Shown piece by piece: positions 1 through 12,509 of a stretch of DNA of 64,000 nt. The stretch is taken from contig JAGTWJ010000010.1 of the NCBI GenBank assembly GCA_020064725.1, positions 186,001 to 250,000 of the forward strand, read 5' to 3'. Numbering within the stretch: position 1 is the first letter of the stretch; each line of letters begins with the position of its first letter. The translations under genes and the position numbers were made by a program. The notes under the pieces are model-generated. The model made no database searches. It worked only from the letters and a program-made list of their open reading frames with translations, and was not told the origin of the DNA. The DNA is from Drechslerella dactyloides. Taxonomy: Eukaryota > Ascomycota > Orbiliomycetes > Orbiliales > Orbiliaceae.

Positions 1-2
1 TC

Positions 3-716
3 AAGCGTCTCCATCATCTCGTCGAACGGAACGGCTACCACCTTGCCACCGGCTTCGCAGGAACGCCGGAACTTCTCCACGCAATCTCTTACCGACAGCC
101 ATCCTCCCACGCAAACTTAGCATCCCTCTCGCTCGCTTACCGAGTCCTCTTAGAGCCCCATGTACCACCATCGTGGCTTTATCCTGTCACTATGGGTGCC
201 ACCAGCATTTGGGAGCGCTGGGATGCTGTGCTACCCGACGGTAGTGTGAACACCCCTGGAATGACTAGTCTAAACCATTATGCGTACGGCAGCGTCGGGC
301 GGTGGATCTTCGAAAATATCGGCGGCATACGTATCGCACGCGACGATGTTGGAGACGTCGAAAAGGGATGGAGAGTAATATTTGACCCGGTGCCGAACCT
401 AGCCTTTGGGGTCACGAATGCGGAGATGGTGTACGACAGTCCGAAAGGCAAGATCGAGTGTCGATGGGAGTACTCGATCCTGGACAAAACCATGGACATC
501 ACTGTCATACTGCCAGCAAATTGTGAGGGTGAGGTGAGAGTGCTGGGCAAGACGGCAGCTCATGTAGGCGGAGGTAAATGGCACATCGTTCAAGCGATCG
601 AAGAGCAAGACTGGCGACATCTGGAGGCATATGAGAGGCAGGTGCGAGACGGCAGCAGCGGCTACAAGAATCTACAGGACACCGAGGAACCGGGAGATGA
701 GTGGGTGATTATCTGA
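3..716 (+). CDS. GH78 alpha-L-rhamnosidase, C-terminal part (5' truncated by window edge)
   Basis: The frame is open from base 3 to the TGA at 714-716 (237 codons) and has no start of its own, so the gene begins outside the window. The peptide carries the conserved end of the GH78 (alpha/alpha)6 barrel: HLATGFAGTPELLHAI, then SWLYPVTMGATSIWERWD, then NTPGMTSLNHYAYGSVGRWI, followed by a small beta-domain tail ending DEWVII. GH78 enzymes release alpha-L-rhamnose from plant pectins and glycosides; in fungi they are usually secreted or cytosolic hydrolases. The catalytic acid and base lie upstream and are not visible here. The ATG at 192 is an internal methionine, since the conserved sequence runs unbroken across it. 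No intron is seen in this part. Family call is secure; substrate is not. Confidence 0.88.
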   Translation, partial: KRLHHLVERNGYHLATGFAGTPELLHAISYRQPSSHANLASLSLAYRVLLEPHVPPSWLYPVTMGATSIWERWDAVLPDGSVNTPGMTSLNHYAYGSVGRWIFENIGGIRIARDDVGDVEKGWRVIFDPVPNLAFGVTNAEMVYDSPKGKIECRWEYSILDKTMDITVILPANCEGEVRVLGKTAAHVGGGKWHIVQAIEEQDWRHLEAYERQVRDGSSGYKNLQDTEEPGDEWVII

Positions 717-1304
717 TCGACACTAGCAAACCTCGCGGATTATCTGGAAGTGGTTTCTCAGGTGTTTTGGTGTGCTCCAGTGTACGATCTGCACTTTTAC
801 CATGGGATAAGTCGGATATCCTGGAATCGGACACAATTTGACATTTATTTAGCAGGCGGTGTATTCCAGCGTACCATGTTATTTATATTTGCGAGTAATT
901 ATACAGAGTATCAGTTGACGTCCTCGCGCCGACTCAGAATGAGAATTGCAACTTTTCGAGACAACTTATTCCCGTAACGATATAATCCGCTTCTAGCTGC
1001 CGGTCCAGGTGATAATATGCCCTTCCAAAGCCAAGGGGCCCAAGCTGTCTCCTTTGCAAACCAGATGAAGCTAAGCTTGCAACGCCCTAGCTCCTTGTAA
1101 AGAACGGATGGCCAATAAAATATGGTATTTAGATTGGTGAGATATGCGGAGTCGAAAGGTATCTAGCGCGGGTTGGTCGTCGAAGCAATGATAAAAATCC
1201 GTGAAACGAATCTTCGCCGGTTAGATCTATAGATGTCGACACTCAGAGCGCAAAAACAATGCTACAAAGATCGAACCTCCCCAAACGCGTAGCATTTCAG
1301 CTTC
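717..1304. other. Intergenic, 3' flank of the GH78 gene
   Basis: No supported gene, RNA or repeat. A 75-codon plus-strand ORF at 750-977 has no recognisable motif. Confidence 0.5.
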
Positions 1305-1550
1305 CTAGCCTCTCATTTTCCGTAATATCTGCCTCGAATACGCGAAGCCGAGGAGGAAAATCCCCGCTAAGATAAGCGCCACCCCAAACCCGACTAGTAA
1401 CGACTCCACAAGTGGCAGTTTCGTCTTATATGGCGGTGTGCCGACTGGAGTAAAGTACTGGGCAGTAGTAACGAAGGTCCCTAGGTCTACCGATGGATCG
1501 CCGGATGGCCCGCTTTCGTCGCGACGCGATATGTTGATTGCTGGGGGCAT
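1305..1550 (-). CDS. Possible small single-pass membrane protein or 3' exon
   Basis: An 81-codon ORF with a true ATG at 1548-1550. The first half is polar (Ser, Asp, Pro, Thr); the second half holds one strong hydrophobic segment (LLVGFGVALILAGIFLLGFA) followed by a basic stop-transfer end (YSRQILRKMRG). The frame stays open upstream of the ATG to about 1685, so it may instead be the last exon of a longer gene. I do not recognise the family. It is kept because the hydrophobic helix plus positively charged C-terminus is a coherent membrane anchor, but chance is a real alternative. Confidence 0.28.
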   Translation of the reverse strand: MPPAINISRRDESGPSGDPSVDLGTFVTTAQYFTPVGTPPYKTKLPLVESLLVGFGVALILAGIFLLGFAYSRQILRKMRG

Positions 1551-2874
1551 TATTGCTCTGACAATAATTCGTTTGCGCGTAGGAGTGAAACCCGCTGAAC
1601 CGAGGGGTGGTGGTAGCGTTCTAGACTGACTTTTGGGCCGTTTTATAAAGTCCGTTCGATTCGCTATGGCCGTGATTATATTTCTCTATTGCTGAACGGT
1701 AGAATATACGGATCCGCGGAATAGAGTCGGGGCTACTGTTTATTGTTGAATTTTCTTGGAGTATGCTATCAGCACCGGCCTTAGGAGAAGTCTCTCGAGA
1801 TGTTGCGCTTACGCGTAGCCCTCGAAATTTGTGTAACAAAACGAGAAAGGAAACAAATAAGAGTTGGTAACGACTGTTACGAAGCTCAGCTTCAGAAATT
1901 AAGATATCAAGAATACATCTGCCGCTCAGCTTTGGCGGGTTTATGGAAGAATGGATGCTGGCCCGCTCGTGAGAACTGGGTGGCCTGTTGTCGTGTAACT
2001 TCCTTCACCCCAATGCCCATTTTATATAATATTGGTGATGCGTTTTCCACCCCCCTAAAGCTGGGCAGAACAAACTTTGAATCACAAAATGATCTCCTGC
2101 GTCTACTGTGCCGTACAGGTGCTGACAGCATCGAGAATGGCAAGAGTAAATAAAAACGGAACGGGTCATGCCACTGTTTTAATTTAGCCTGCTGTGCCTC
2201 AGGCTCGCATCAACGCAACATATTCCATGTCTCCGGCAATGGCCAGTCACAGCGCAGCTGGATAAAAAACTGGTAGCGATGGTGTGACAGCCCGAATCAG
2301 CGGTCGCTTGAGGCCGTCCCGTGTTTGCTAGCCGCTGGGGTGGATCTTGCAGCCAGCATCGAAACACTCTTCGTCAGGAGCAATTTTCGCGTCTTCCGCG
2401 TTAGATTGGCATTTGATGGAAAGCCGAGAAAGCCTAAGTTAGCGCCATAACCAGGGCAGCGGGTTATCACAAGGTAAGAGTGGGCAAAAATTGGCGAGCA
2501 GAGTTTCAAGAATGCAGACAGTGCCAGCAGGGCCCTCTGGGCTAACATCTACAATCAATAATACCCAATTATCACTGAAGCATGAGCACAATCGAGTAAG
2601 GTTCGGCGCAGGTCGCCTATATTTAGGATAAAGTTTCTTTCGGAAAAGATAATTAACTGAACGGTCTTATCTTGTGATATCACAATTGGTTAGTCTTCCA
2701 CAATTATCCGCCCAGTGCCCTCTTTCTTGGTTTAAATCACAACGTTCCCCATGAATTATAATTGTGCCCACACATTCACATGTTGAATTCAAAGAACATA
2801 TCTGAAGGTCAAGTTTTCCCTATCTGTGACTACACCGTTGTTTTCTTTTATTAGCTTTGTTAGTGATAGGTCGG
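1551..2874. other. Intergenic
   Basis: No gene supported. A 117-codon plus-strand ORF (1800-2153) has no motif and its composition matches the surrounding non-coding DNA. Confidence 0.45.
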
Positions 2875-5141
2875 TTATAGAGACTCACAGTTCATCCATT
2901 CCACGTTGCTCAAGTTATCGCTTTGATCCTCTGTAGCTCGCTCCTGCTCAAGTCGATCCCTTCGACGATTTTCGTAAGTATAGTAGAATCGCAATACAAG
3001 TGCAATAATTGCTCCGGCAGCTTGCGTAGCTAGGACGGTAACTTTAGCCGGGAAGTAGCTACGACGGTATGAAGTCAGATTGATCCCATAGCTTCGGGGG
3101 CTCAGTCCATGGATACCACGAAAATGACCTACTTGGGTGCATCCCTGGCTTGAAAGGTTAGAGGTCCAATGATATTGCCAATCGAGAAACTTCCCGATAT
3201 TGTCACGGTTGCTGCAATACGCTTAGTATGACCCGCAACGTTTGCAGCTATCCAGCTATATATTAAGATCAAGGTTGCCGTAATCTATGGACTATCAGCC
3301 CACACACTTTTTGTAGCTTGGTTAGATTTTACTCGCACCGCATTGACAAGGTAAATGCCGATCAAATTTCCAGCTTTCTGCCGAGCGGGCAGAAAGGACA
3401 TGAGCCCCCCGCCGATTATCCCAGGGATGCAAAGAGCTGCGATCCATAATGACCGCGTAGACGTTTTACCAACTATCAGTCCTGAGATTGCTGTTGCCAA
3501 AATGGAGACGACGCCAGATGGCATATTCAACAGGGCTGTTATCCTTGGCGTGTACCCAAACCCACGAATCACCGTCGCTGAATAGGTAGTGATCACACCT
3601 GACGAGATCGATATCTACACACGGAATTTGTCAGCCTCAAACTCCAAATCGTCATCGTCATTCCAGCGAATAAAATCGGAGCTGATCACAAAAGCCGAGT
3701 CGTACAAGGGTAGTACACAAGAAAAGCGCCCAGATCTGTGGGTCCAAGAAGAGCTCGAGGAGTTGCTTCGGCTTAAACTCAGTACTGCTGACTCCGGTCT
3801 GGTTCTTTTCAACTCGCTCCAGAACGGCGAGCCGCTCCTGTTCGGTAAGCCAGCTAGATGTCATTGGCGTATCCGGTAGCTTCCACATCGTCCATATTCC
3901 GATAAGAATAGTTACACCGCCGAGAACGAGAAACATTACTCGCCAGCTGGCGAAGCTGTTCTCAACATGCTGGAAGCCTATTAGGTTTAAAATTGTCAGC
4001 CAGAAGCTAGCGCTAAGGGAAGAGCAGAGGCGATTGTACGAGGGAAACTTCAGCTTGAACGTATTCCGCTCCGAATTCATGGGGCCGTGGACTGTACGCC
4101 CTACCGTAGGAGACTAAGCCACCAAAGATCTGACCAATGCCAAGGCCACTGTACCACAAACTCATCCGGGGGACCTGTTCCGACTTCGTGTACCACATAC
4201 CTACGCCACGACAGTTCAGCAGGCGGCTCAGAAAATTGGTCTACTTGCAGGTACTGACTTGTGATGAGAATCAGACAAGGAGCAATTGCGGCCTATATAG
4301 ATCGCCCTTCTGGGTCAGTATGTATAACTTGTTCGTGGCCCATAATGGCAGCATGCCTACGACAGATATTTCGCTTTATACGGGAAATGAAATGGTCAGA
4401 AAGCTTACCTCAAAGGCACCTAACACTATCCTAACAACTAACAGCCCGACAAAATTCTGACATGCCGCTGTGCAAGCTGTGGTGATGCCCCACATTATAA
4501 CGCTGAATCCAAGATATTTCGCGGCAGGAATTTTCTGCAAGAACAGTCCTAAGAGCACGCAATCCAGAGCAACTTTAGTGAGATAGATTGTTCTGGGAAG
4601 CTTGTAACACCATCCGCTATTTCCTCAGACCGATCAGAAGGATAGATAAGCGAGGAAACCGGCTGATTGGAACAGACTTTCGGGATGGATGGTAGGTCAA
4701 ACGGACCAGTGGGGATCTCAGCTACTAGAAACGCAATAAAGAATGCGGTGGCACACCAGGAGAACTCATTCCCTCCCAAGCGAAGATCCTGGTTCAGTCC
4801 CATAACGGCAGCATACTAAAAAGTTTCCAGTATGTCAGCGGGTTCCACTATCAAGCAAGAAAATTCGTCATGAGGATGAAGGATAGACTAACGTTGATAT
4901 TGACTTTGTCGATGAATTGCATGGTATAGCATGCAAACATGATTGGAACTATCCGAAAGTCGATTTTCCTCAGAAGCTTTTTATCGTCGACTCGTAGCTC
5001 ATGACTGTGAAGGGCTCTCTGCTGTTGTATAAAGGCGAGAGCGGCGTCTGCAGTCCGAGGTGTTGGAGACGCAATTCGTGTCGAAGACTCGCTTTTCAAA
5101 TCAATATACTGATCTTCGATGATGCGTTTAGGTATTGCCAT
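2875..5141 (-). CDS. MFS carrier, allantoate permease (Dal5)-like, nine exons
   Basis: Proposed exons on the minus strand: 5141-4893, 4815-4707, 4548-4409, 4292-4259, 4200-4105, 3977-3706, 3614-3339, 3284-3133, 3058-2875. All junctions are GT-AG, phases agree, and the product is about 503 aa, normal for this family. Introns are 54-158 nt. Recognisable elements in order: DKKLLRKIDFRIVPIMFACY leading into TM1 and DKVNINYAAVMGLNQDL, EIPTGLFLQKIPAAKYLG, EAAIAPCLILITSMWYTKSE, SWRVMFLVLGGVTILIGIW, SGVITTYSATVIRGFG, SWIAANVAGHTKR (the family signature of late TM10/11), and the C-terminal YENRRRDRLEQERA. Dal5-type carriers are plasma-membrane H+ symporters for allantoate, ureidosuccinate, vitamins or small acids; the substrate here is unknown. 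The start is the ATG at 5139-5141; an in-frame TTG at 5156 precedes it. Six-frame translation makes the gene look shattered, but splicing restores it. Confidence 0.85.
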
Positions 5142-8100
5142 TTTTGCAAAGCTCAATCAGCCCTATCGATCTGCAGATGATGAGACTTGTAAAAAGGTGG
5201 CGGCTGGCCTTGAGGACGAAATACAGCCCTGGGGGCTACTGCAGGTTGAATTATTTCTAGTAGCCAGGAGCAATGTGAGGTATATGCTGAAGGTTCGGGG
5301 TATGTTATTAAGCTGTAAATCTACACTGCAAGTTTGGAATTCCCTCAATATATATTTCTGAGATCTATCCGACCCCTATGTTGGTCACAGCGCTAGATTC
5401 GTCTGTGCAACGATGGCGAGCTTTTCTAGGTGAGAAGATCCACTTAGCAAGTGACTATGGTGGGATGCGAGGTGATTAAATCCAGATGAGCTTTACAACA
5501 ACGGTGCCTACCTGATTTGAGCCGTCAGACTATCTAGGCAAGAGCAGCAGCAGCCTATCGGAACAAGAAGCTACTAGACTAGGCCAGCCTGAAAATTGGT
5601 GTAATGGTCAGTCAAATCAACTCTATTGGACCAAGTAACAAGCCTTTGTGGTGGCCAACGTGTATATTTGGTCTGACTTTGGAGCTTTACACGGCTGCAG
5701 TATGCTCGCGGTTTGCGCTCAGGTATACCTAACAACGAAGATCTCAACCACTAGGTTGTCTCGCAAGCCAGACGCCTTCGCAGGCCCAAAAGGGCGGCTG
5801 TTTTATTTACGAGATAACACTAGGGTAATATTTTACTAGGCTCCCTTTCCCTCTCAGATTCAAAAGGGGGTGTAACAAGAAGAAATCTGCATCATGGCAC
5901 TGGAAAGATATGCGCAGCCTCCTTAGCAGGGCTTACTAACCTCAAGTTGATCACAGTATCAGCGTAGTGTTTGATATCTAGTATCGTCCAAGTTATCTTA
6001 ATATCGTCTTCATTCATTGTTAGCTTTAAATTTCCACGCGTAGTATGGTCATATGACCGGGCTTGCAATTCGAAGTAAAACGAAATTGGAACTATACGAA
6101 CTAGAATTAGAATAATCACCTACGGGTATATAATTGAGACACTGATGAAGCGTCTGCCGCTTTCTCAGAGATGGCAAAATTTAACCAGATGAAACTAGAT
6201 TGCGGCTTTTCCAGCGAGTATGTAGATTTAGGGAATACAAATGCATACGCAAGTTTAGAGAGATGATTTGGTCAGGATCGAAAATTGCGGCTTTATTATA
6301 TACCTCTAGAGGCAGATGTCTGATGTACCAACGTGGGGTAGATGCGTGATATATATCTTACCTTGGATATTGTGTGCTAATGGCTAGCCCAAGTGGAATA
6401 CTGATTTTATCACCTTAAGCTCTCCAACTCCGCTTCTATGTGTAAGCTTCCAGGGCTTGTTTGGGAAGGAGAAGGGACAGATGACATACTACCCTTGCCA
6501 AGGCAAAACACCTTTGGGCTATCTTCGTGCGGAGCGGATAGCAGACGACCGAAAAGGTCTCGAAGACTCCGTTTAGGACATAGGCCTACCCAGACTCAGA
6601 CGTACCAAAAGGTCAATAGATCCCGGTCTTCCCAGTCATGGATACACGTTGTGCCGTCCTTAATCCTCCGATCGTTTAACAAAGAGGAAGCTATGCAACT
6701 CGCCGGGGCGTTTTCCGGATCTTGATTTCCTGTACGTAATTCTTCGGTTTGTCGTGGTCGGCACAATAGGGGCAGCGATACATTTAATCGATCCGACAAT
6801 TCTCTGTCGACCGCATCCCTCGGCATCTAAGTTGCGGCTGGTTTGTCAATTGTCGACATTATCCTTGAGATGAAGGGAGTGCTGTCCTAGTTGGTGGAAC
6901 CTCCCTCTCGACCCCCCAAGTACTACTAACTGATACCGCTACCAATACAGCATGCAGTGGGACAATTTTGAGCACTTAATTATTTAGATCGGTAGAAGTA
7001 TACAAGCCCTTAATTTATAACGGAGCCTTAGCAACTCATATGATTCCTCTTGAACAATCCCTGTCAAGCAAATGATAGAATCCCGTTGCACCGCTTATTG
7101 AAGCCTTCGTTCTACTAGCATACCTGCTTCGACCAGGGCCCTCGTTAACCTTGTAATTGGTTGGAAAAGTTTTATTATACACTGGGCTATCTTTCGTCTG
7201 CTGTGTATGTGTTGCCAGCGAAGTTCGCAGTCGTACGATCGATCTGCGAGGACGTATGTTCGCTGGCAAGGTACTTAAACCGCTTAGGAACGACTGCAGG
7301 TTGTGGAGCTAAGTACTTGCTGAGCCGGTCAATAAAATACTGTACAATAAACCATAAAGATCTTGAGGTAAAGACGTTAGTGATGGAATGCTGAACCCAG
7401 CTACCGGAATTAATTACTTCGCAAAGTTACAAGACAAGAGCCCTATAACTGGATACGAATCAAACAGAATACGACTAAAGTCCCAGGAACCATACTCTCG
7501 TCGAAATTCCAGATATCCTGCCAGGAACACGTGGACGACACACTGTCAACGTTATAGTATATTGGCATTAACTCGCATAGTCAAATGCTGTTTCCTATCT
7601 CGGATTAGTCAGCTAGCTCCAGCCTAGCAAAGAAGTCACTCCTGCTCTCTGCGATATTAGCCGATCACAAAGCTAAATGATATCGACCCGGTATTGTCGC
7701 ACAGTTTCTTGCAGACATATCTCGAGTCACACGGCGGAAGTGCGAGGGTACAAGCTAGGACTGACCGGGCGCCAGGTCTCTGAGGCCAGGATTCTACTTG
7801 GGGTTTAACGTTTGCAAGGTCTAAGAGAATTGTCTGCGACAGAGATGTTTGTACTGCTACCCAAATCCGACTTCCTCGTCTCGAAGACTTCGTCCCCGAC
7901 GAAGAGTCCCACCTCATATATTGAACTTCGCATGTATACTAGTAATCTAGCATATCAAAATGGATCCCGAGAGGTTCAGTCAGTTCTCGTGTGATCACAG
8001 TCTCACATCGATATCGTAGAACGTTGTCTAAGATCAAAGTATTACATAATTGATTACATAAAAGCATTTACGGCAAATCATTCACTCGATTGTTCTTTGT

Positions 8101-8748
8101 ATGCTTTTTTCTACTGTTTTTTTCACCGCCAATAACTGGCTTCGAAGTCAAGCGGTAGGGCTATGGAGATATACTCGAACGTTGAGGTTTGCACAAATAT
8201 ATCATTATCCTAGTTCGTTGAGTTGGGGCATCTTTTGAGACGTGCTGTGCGTGTTCCGAAGGCTTCAAGGCAAGACCCGCGAAATTTTTATCAAAGATAT
8301 CGCACTGAGCTAACATCAGTAAGCTGTCGCAGTGGCGTCTCATAATATTCGTGCGTGGAAGGATGCCGGTCCCTCTTATATTGAGCATCTGATTCCGCAG
8401 GTTTTACGGTCTAACCCAATTGTTGTTGATTTAGAATGACAAGGTGCGCACGTGCGGTAGGGTATTGGCGTGATAGAATCGTATCGAACCAGCAAGGCTC
8501 AGCGATGGTTTCCATGCCGATAGCTGTACAAAATCATAAACCTCTCCAGCAAAGCAGACCCATTGAAATTTTTTATACGGCGACCACTTTCGTCCTATGC
8601 ACATACATGATCCCAAACTTTTGATCCCGCCGGCCTCCAAATCACCACCTTCCTCAAAAATACCACACCCATAACCCAGTGATCGAGATTTCACAGCCGG
8701 ATCTGCAGTGACAGATTCTCTTATCTTCAATACCTCACCCTCGCGGCA
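5142..8748. other. Gene-poor stretch, 3.6 kb
   Basis: Only short unrelated ORFs (up to 95 codons), none with motifs or splice partners. It contains one copy (5756-5779) of a 24-nt motif found again at 33730-33753. No terminal repeats, tRNA or transposase fragment were seen. Confidence 0.5.
5756..5779. repeat. 24-nt dispersed motif, copy 1
   Basis: Same motif as 33730-33753 with one mismatch, in an otherwise empty 3.6-kb stretch. No target-site duplication or longer homology could be seen by eye. Confidence 0.4.
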
Positions 8749-10884
8749 ATGAACTTCATTGTCGACCCCCTGGCCCCACCCGACTGGGATCGCAGGTCAT
8801 TCTCTACGTTCATCTGTATCCTCAGCGTCAGCATCGTTGGCGGTATCTTCTGGTTCTTCCGAATGTACGGCAAACATCAAATATATGGGCGATTTATGGC
8901 AGACGATCTTTTGATGGCACTAGCCGAGGTATAATAACGGAACCATCCTCAAGGCATCCCTCTAGTCCAGCCTCGACTAACTGCGAGCTCAAAACAACAA
9001 GTCCTTTAGCATCGTGTACTCGATCCTTGCTTATCTGCGTAAGTCATTGTGTCTCCATCCCGGCCACGAGTTAGAGATGAACTGAGAAGGAGACAGAGGT
9101 TCGATATGGTCTGGTCGTTCCCATGGACGAACGACCACTCAAGCTTCAGCTACAATTCCAACAGGTACAGTGCAGACAGTCGAACGAGTTATTCACGTTT
9201 TCTAAAGGCTTGTCATCATTAGGTCAACTACTGGGCTCGCATATTTTACCTTGGAGGCTGCTTATTCTTCAAGGTGTGTCAAGATTTCTGCTACTCTGTA
9301 GTGTAATGGCCTTACTACCCTCAATCAAAGCCTTGGTCTCATTTTCTAACACAATCCCTCCATTCAACAGCTCTCACTCTGCGTAACATGTCACCGAATG
9401 ACCCATGGCAGCCTAGAGGGAAAATATACTGTGGTGATGATCTTCACGGCCTGTACAGCTCTCAGTGTCATGTGCATCATAGTTCTCATGGAAGCCTTCC
9501 CGCCGGTACTGTGATACCTTCCAGAAGTTCCTAGTCTATTCTTTCATAGTCTAAGGATCTCCATCAAATGCTCATTCACTGCTGTTTGCTACAGGGGCTA
9601 GTCGAATTCGAAGATTTTGGATTGCTTCCACTCGCCGAAATAATCTACGCTACCGTTGCAGGTAAGTTGGTTCACCTTTTACTTTTCCTTTTCAATTGTG
9701 GCTACGGTTTCACAAGTTGTGCACATTATACCACAACACCCAAATGCATGGTCCTTGCTATTTGCTAAGCATATATGATTGTGAGCGACTAGCTATATCA
9801 ACATATTGCGACTTTATCTGTTTTCTGCTACCGTTCCTCTTTATCAAGATGAGGCATTTGATCCACGAACGAAAGCAGCTTCAATACGGGTGGATGTTTA
9901 TTACTTTCATGACGACCGGTATATCTATCTGCCGAGGCTTCGCAATCAAGCCCGCTACGTCTGAGTACAGCACCGAGGCAAGGGACTTGGTCATTTTGGG
10001 GGTGCTCGAGCTCAATATGGGGGTATGGCACATTTTCGATTTTGTTGGATTCCAGTGTAGACCTAATATATCGGATATTCGCTTGTCAGGTCATTACCAC
10101 ATCCGTCCCAGCATGCCAGATTTGGATGGTCGCCGAACCTCTGGATAAATTGCGATACACTTGGCCATTGCGACACCTTTGGGCTCTATATCTGAGATCT
10201 CGCCCACTGCGTGACTTTTTGATCCGCAATACCCGAGATCCAGCTACCTTTCTTCATTCTGTATTCGAAGAAGCTCGACAAAGTCGCCATTATGCTCGTC
10301 TAATGAGTCTACCATTCTACAGCAATCTTTTCAAAGCGAAAGGCACCGTACCTACCCAGCGTGACCTCGGGCAACACTCCAAGCTCAATTTAATGAAGCT
10401 TAGATTACGTGAATGGTGCTTATCCGAGTTCAAGCAGCTCCATAGAAGCATTCAAGGGCTCCTTGGGATAGAGCCAAAAGAAGACCAGCTATTTGACATT
10501 GAGTTGAGAGATATAGATGCCAACCAGTCGAATATGCCACAATCCCAGCAATTTCTAGAAACAGCATGCGACGAACCCGAATTGTGGATTGACGAAGAAG
10601 ATTTATCCTCTGAAGACCCTCTTCTTCCTGAAAAAATTGACGAGTATATCTCAAACCGCAACTACAACATCTTGTTTCCATCGACGGAGACTGTCATTCA
10701 AACACAATTCGAGGAAGCACTGGCAAATCACGAATACGCAGAACTCGAGAATATTGAGCGAATTGCGAATCGAAGGCTGTACGATATCAATGGATCTCGA
10801 AAGACCAAGAGATCAACAGTTCTCTGGGGTATCAGAACTTGGAAGGATAAGGCTCGCACTCTTGCACGAGTTATCAATACTTGA
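8749..10884 (+). CDS. Fungal rhodopsin-like (PTH11/SAT4-type) seven-TM protein
   Basis: Proposed exons: 8749-8928, 9002-9038, 9097-9164, 9223-9273, 9371-9505, 9595-9661, 9793-10022, 10090-10884, giving 520 aa. Junctions are GT-AG and phases agree throughout; the 9662-9792 intron (131 nt) is the least certain, chosen because the acceptor at 9792 is the one that restores frame. The N-terminal 255 residues alternate hydrophobic segments with short loops: TM1 FSTFICILSVSIVGGIFWFF, then GRFMADDLLMALAE, VNYWARIFYLGGCLFFKLSL, VVMIFTACTALSVMCIIVL, TYCDFICFLLPFLFIKMRHL, and ELNMGVITTSVPACQIWMV. This order resembles the fungal rhodopsin-like integral membrane domain (ADD after TM1, F-K before TM3, basic loop after TM5). 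A soluble, charged tail of about 265 residues follows. A receptor role is inferred from the family only. Confidence 0.72.
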
Positions 10885-12509
10885 TCTGACAAAACTGAGG
10901 TCCTGCTGACCCCTGACTTAGAGTCAGTGTTCTATTGCACTTTTCTCTAGAAACAGTTGCAGCTCACCTACATCTGGCCCTCCCATGCACCATACTACCA
11001 TACTACGTTCCTTCCCAGCTTCTAGGCATCTTGAAAACTAGAAGCTTCGACCAAATCCGGATCCTGGTCAAGATATGGCTTTCCATACTAAATCTAAAGT
11101 ACCAAAATGACTTCCAATCATCATTTCACGTTGACTATAATTTTTTTCCCTAGTATTGAGATTACCTGAAACAGACACTGCTTATTGTTCTTACAAGGAT
11201 ATTCCTTCGTGTTATTATCTTGCATCTTCCAGAATTCCAGAAATGAAGCTCGGGGAGTTTGGACACAACATATGCTTCGGCCACACACGCCGCCGATTCC
11301 ATTAACCTTCTCCAGATCTTGTATCAGTGTACATGTGCACCGACTATTAAAGGCCCCAGTGTAGTAAATCGCTCTTTCAACATCGCTAGCACTAGACCAA
11401 ATGGAGCACAGCAAAATATAGCATGGGGGCTTTTGGCACGCATTGAGTTTTATGACTAGAATTCACAAGACTACAAGTTTCGAGTTTCTATTTGCCGATA
11501 GCAGGAGTATTCGAGATTATTCCCTCATTCCATCTGTGAGGTTTGCGCTGCAATTGGTATAATTGATACGTTCATGGCCCAAAATTTAATAAAGGTTCAC
11601 GTAGCCATCAACGGCGCCTGGTTCCCAAACCCTATGCTTCTATTCGGCTTCTACTGACCCCTGCTGATAAAATAATCAATAAACTGCAAATGCATAACGC
11701 AGCTAGCCCTAGAATACAAGGATTAGTACCGGGTTTACGGAGGTTCAGGACCAGATGCGGACGTAGCACCTATCCGTTGCGCTACACAACGCCCGTTAAC
11801 GCGAGCCATCTCCGCCGGCAGCGTGCATAAGGACATGAGTGCCTCGTGCTACACCCGTGCATACAAGGTTAGTCGGTAGCTAGCAGCTGCGATAATGGTG
11901 CCATAGTCACGTTCCAGGAGAATGTGTAACGAACCCAGTCGTGACCAACCGGCGCGGCAGCTAGTTTAGCGATGTGCGAATTATCTAGGGACATGGGTAG
12001 GGATCTGTCATTTTTGCGTCTCGATGAAATCAAATTAGGGTTCAGTACTCCCGATGTTACTGCCCTGTGAGCTGTGAGCTCTTTTGATCGGGACCTCGAC
12101 AACTACATGACGGGTACTAGCGCCCGAAATGGGATCTCGAGAACTGCCCAATGATCAAAGGGATGTATGTTCCCCGAAATTCTAAAGAAACGCATACTCA
12201 GACTTGAAGCTGATTTATATATCCTCGAAAAGCGACTTTCAGGCTTGGCGGGGAATTCCTCGCAAGCCGATTCGACATTCACTAGTTAAGATTGTTGATA
12301 GCATACAAATAGCGAGCAGCGAACTCATGTAGATGTGAAGCAGGGGTGAGTCCGCGATTATCGAATCATGTAGCACAGGGCAGAAACGTAAGCGAGTAAA
12401 GAGAGAAAAACACTAAGACTACACAGTCGTTGTTCGTAGAGAGAAACCGCCAGCACCGTGTATGCTGCTCATATGCCGAACCCAAGTACCACTCTCTCGT
12501 ATGCGAAAC
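10885..12509. other. Intergenic between convergent genes
   Basis: No protein gene supported. It holds a degenerate tRNA-like stretch (listed separately). ORFs of 60-97 codons here lack motifs. Confidence 0.45.
11718..11792 (-). other. Degenerate tRNA-Arg-like or SINE-like relic
   Basis: Minus-strand bases 11784-11769 read TAGCGCAACGGATAGG, a near match to the D-arm/A-box of fungal tRNA-Arg. Downstream are a GGTCCTGAACC block and CCCGGTAC, which resemble a decayed B-box and T-arm. The spacing between the boxes is too short for an intact tRNA, and no 7-bp acceptor stem pairs. A tRNA-derived SINE or tRNA pseudogene fits best; chance similarity cannot be excluded. Confidence 0.3.

Noticed and set aside
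2875..5141. Interpretation of the MFS gene as a pseudogene
   Set aside because: All frame breaks coincide with phase-consistent GT-AG introns and the spliced product is full length.
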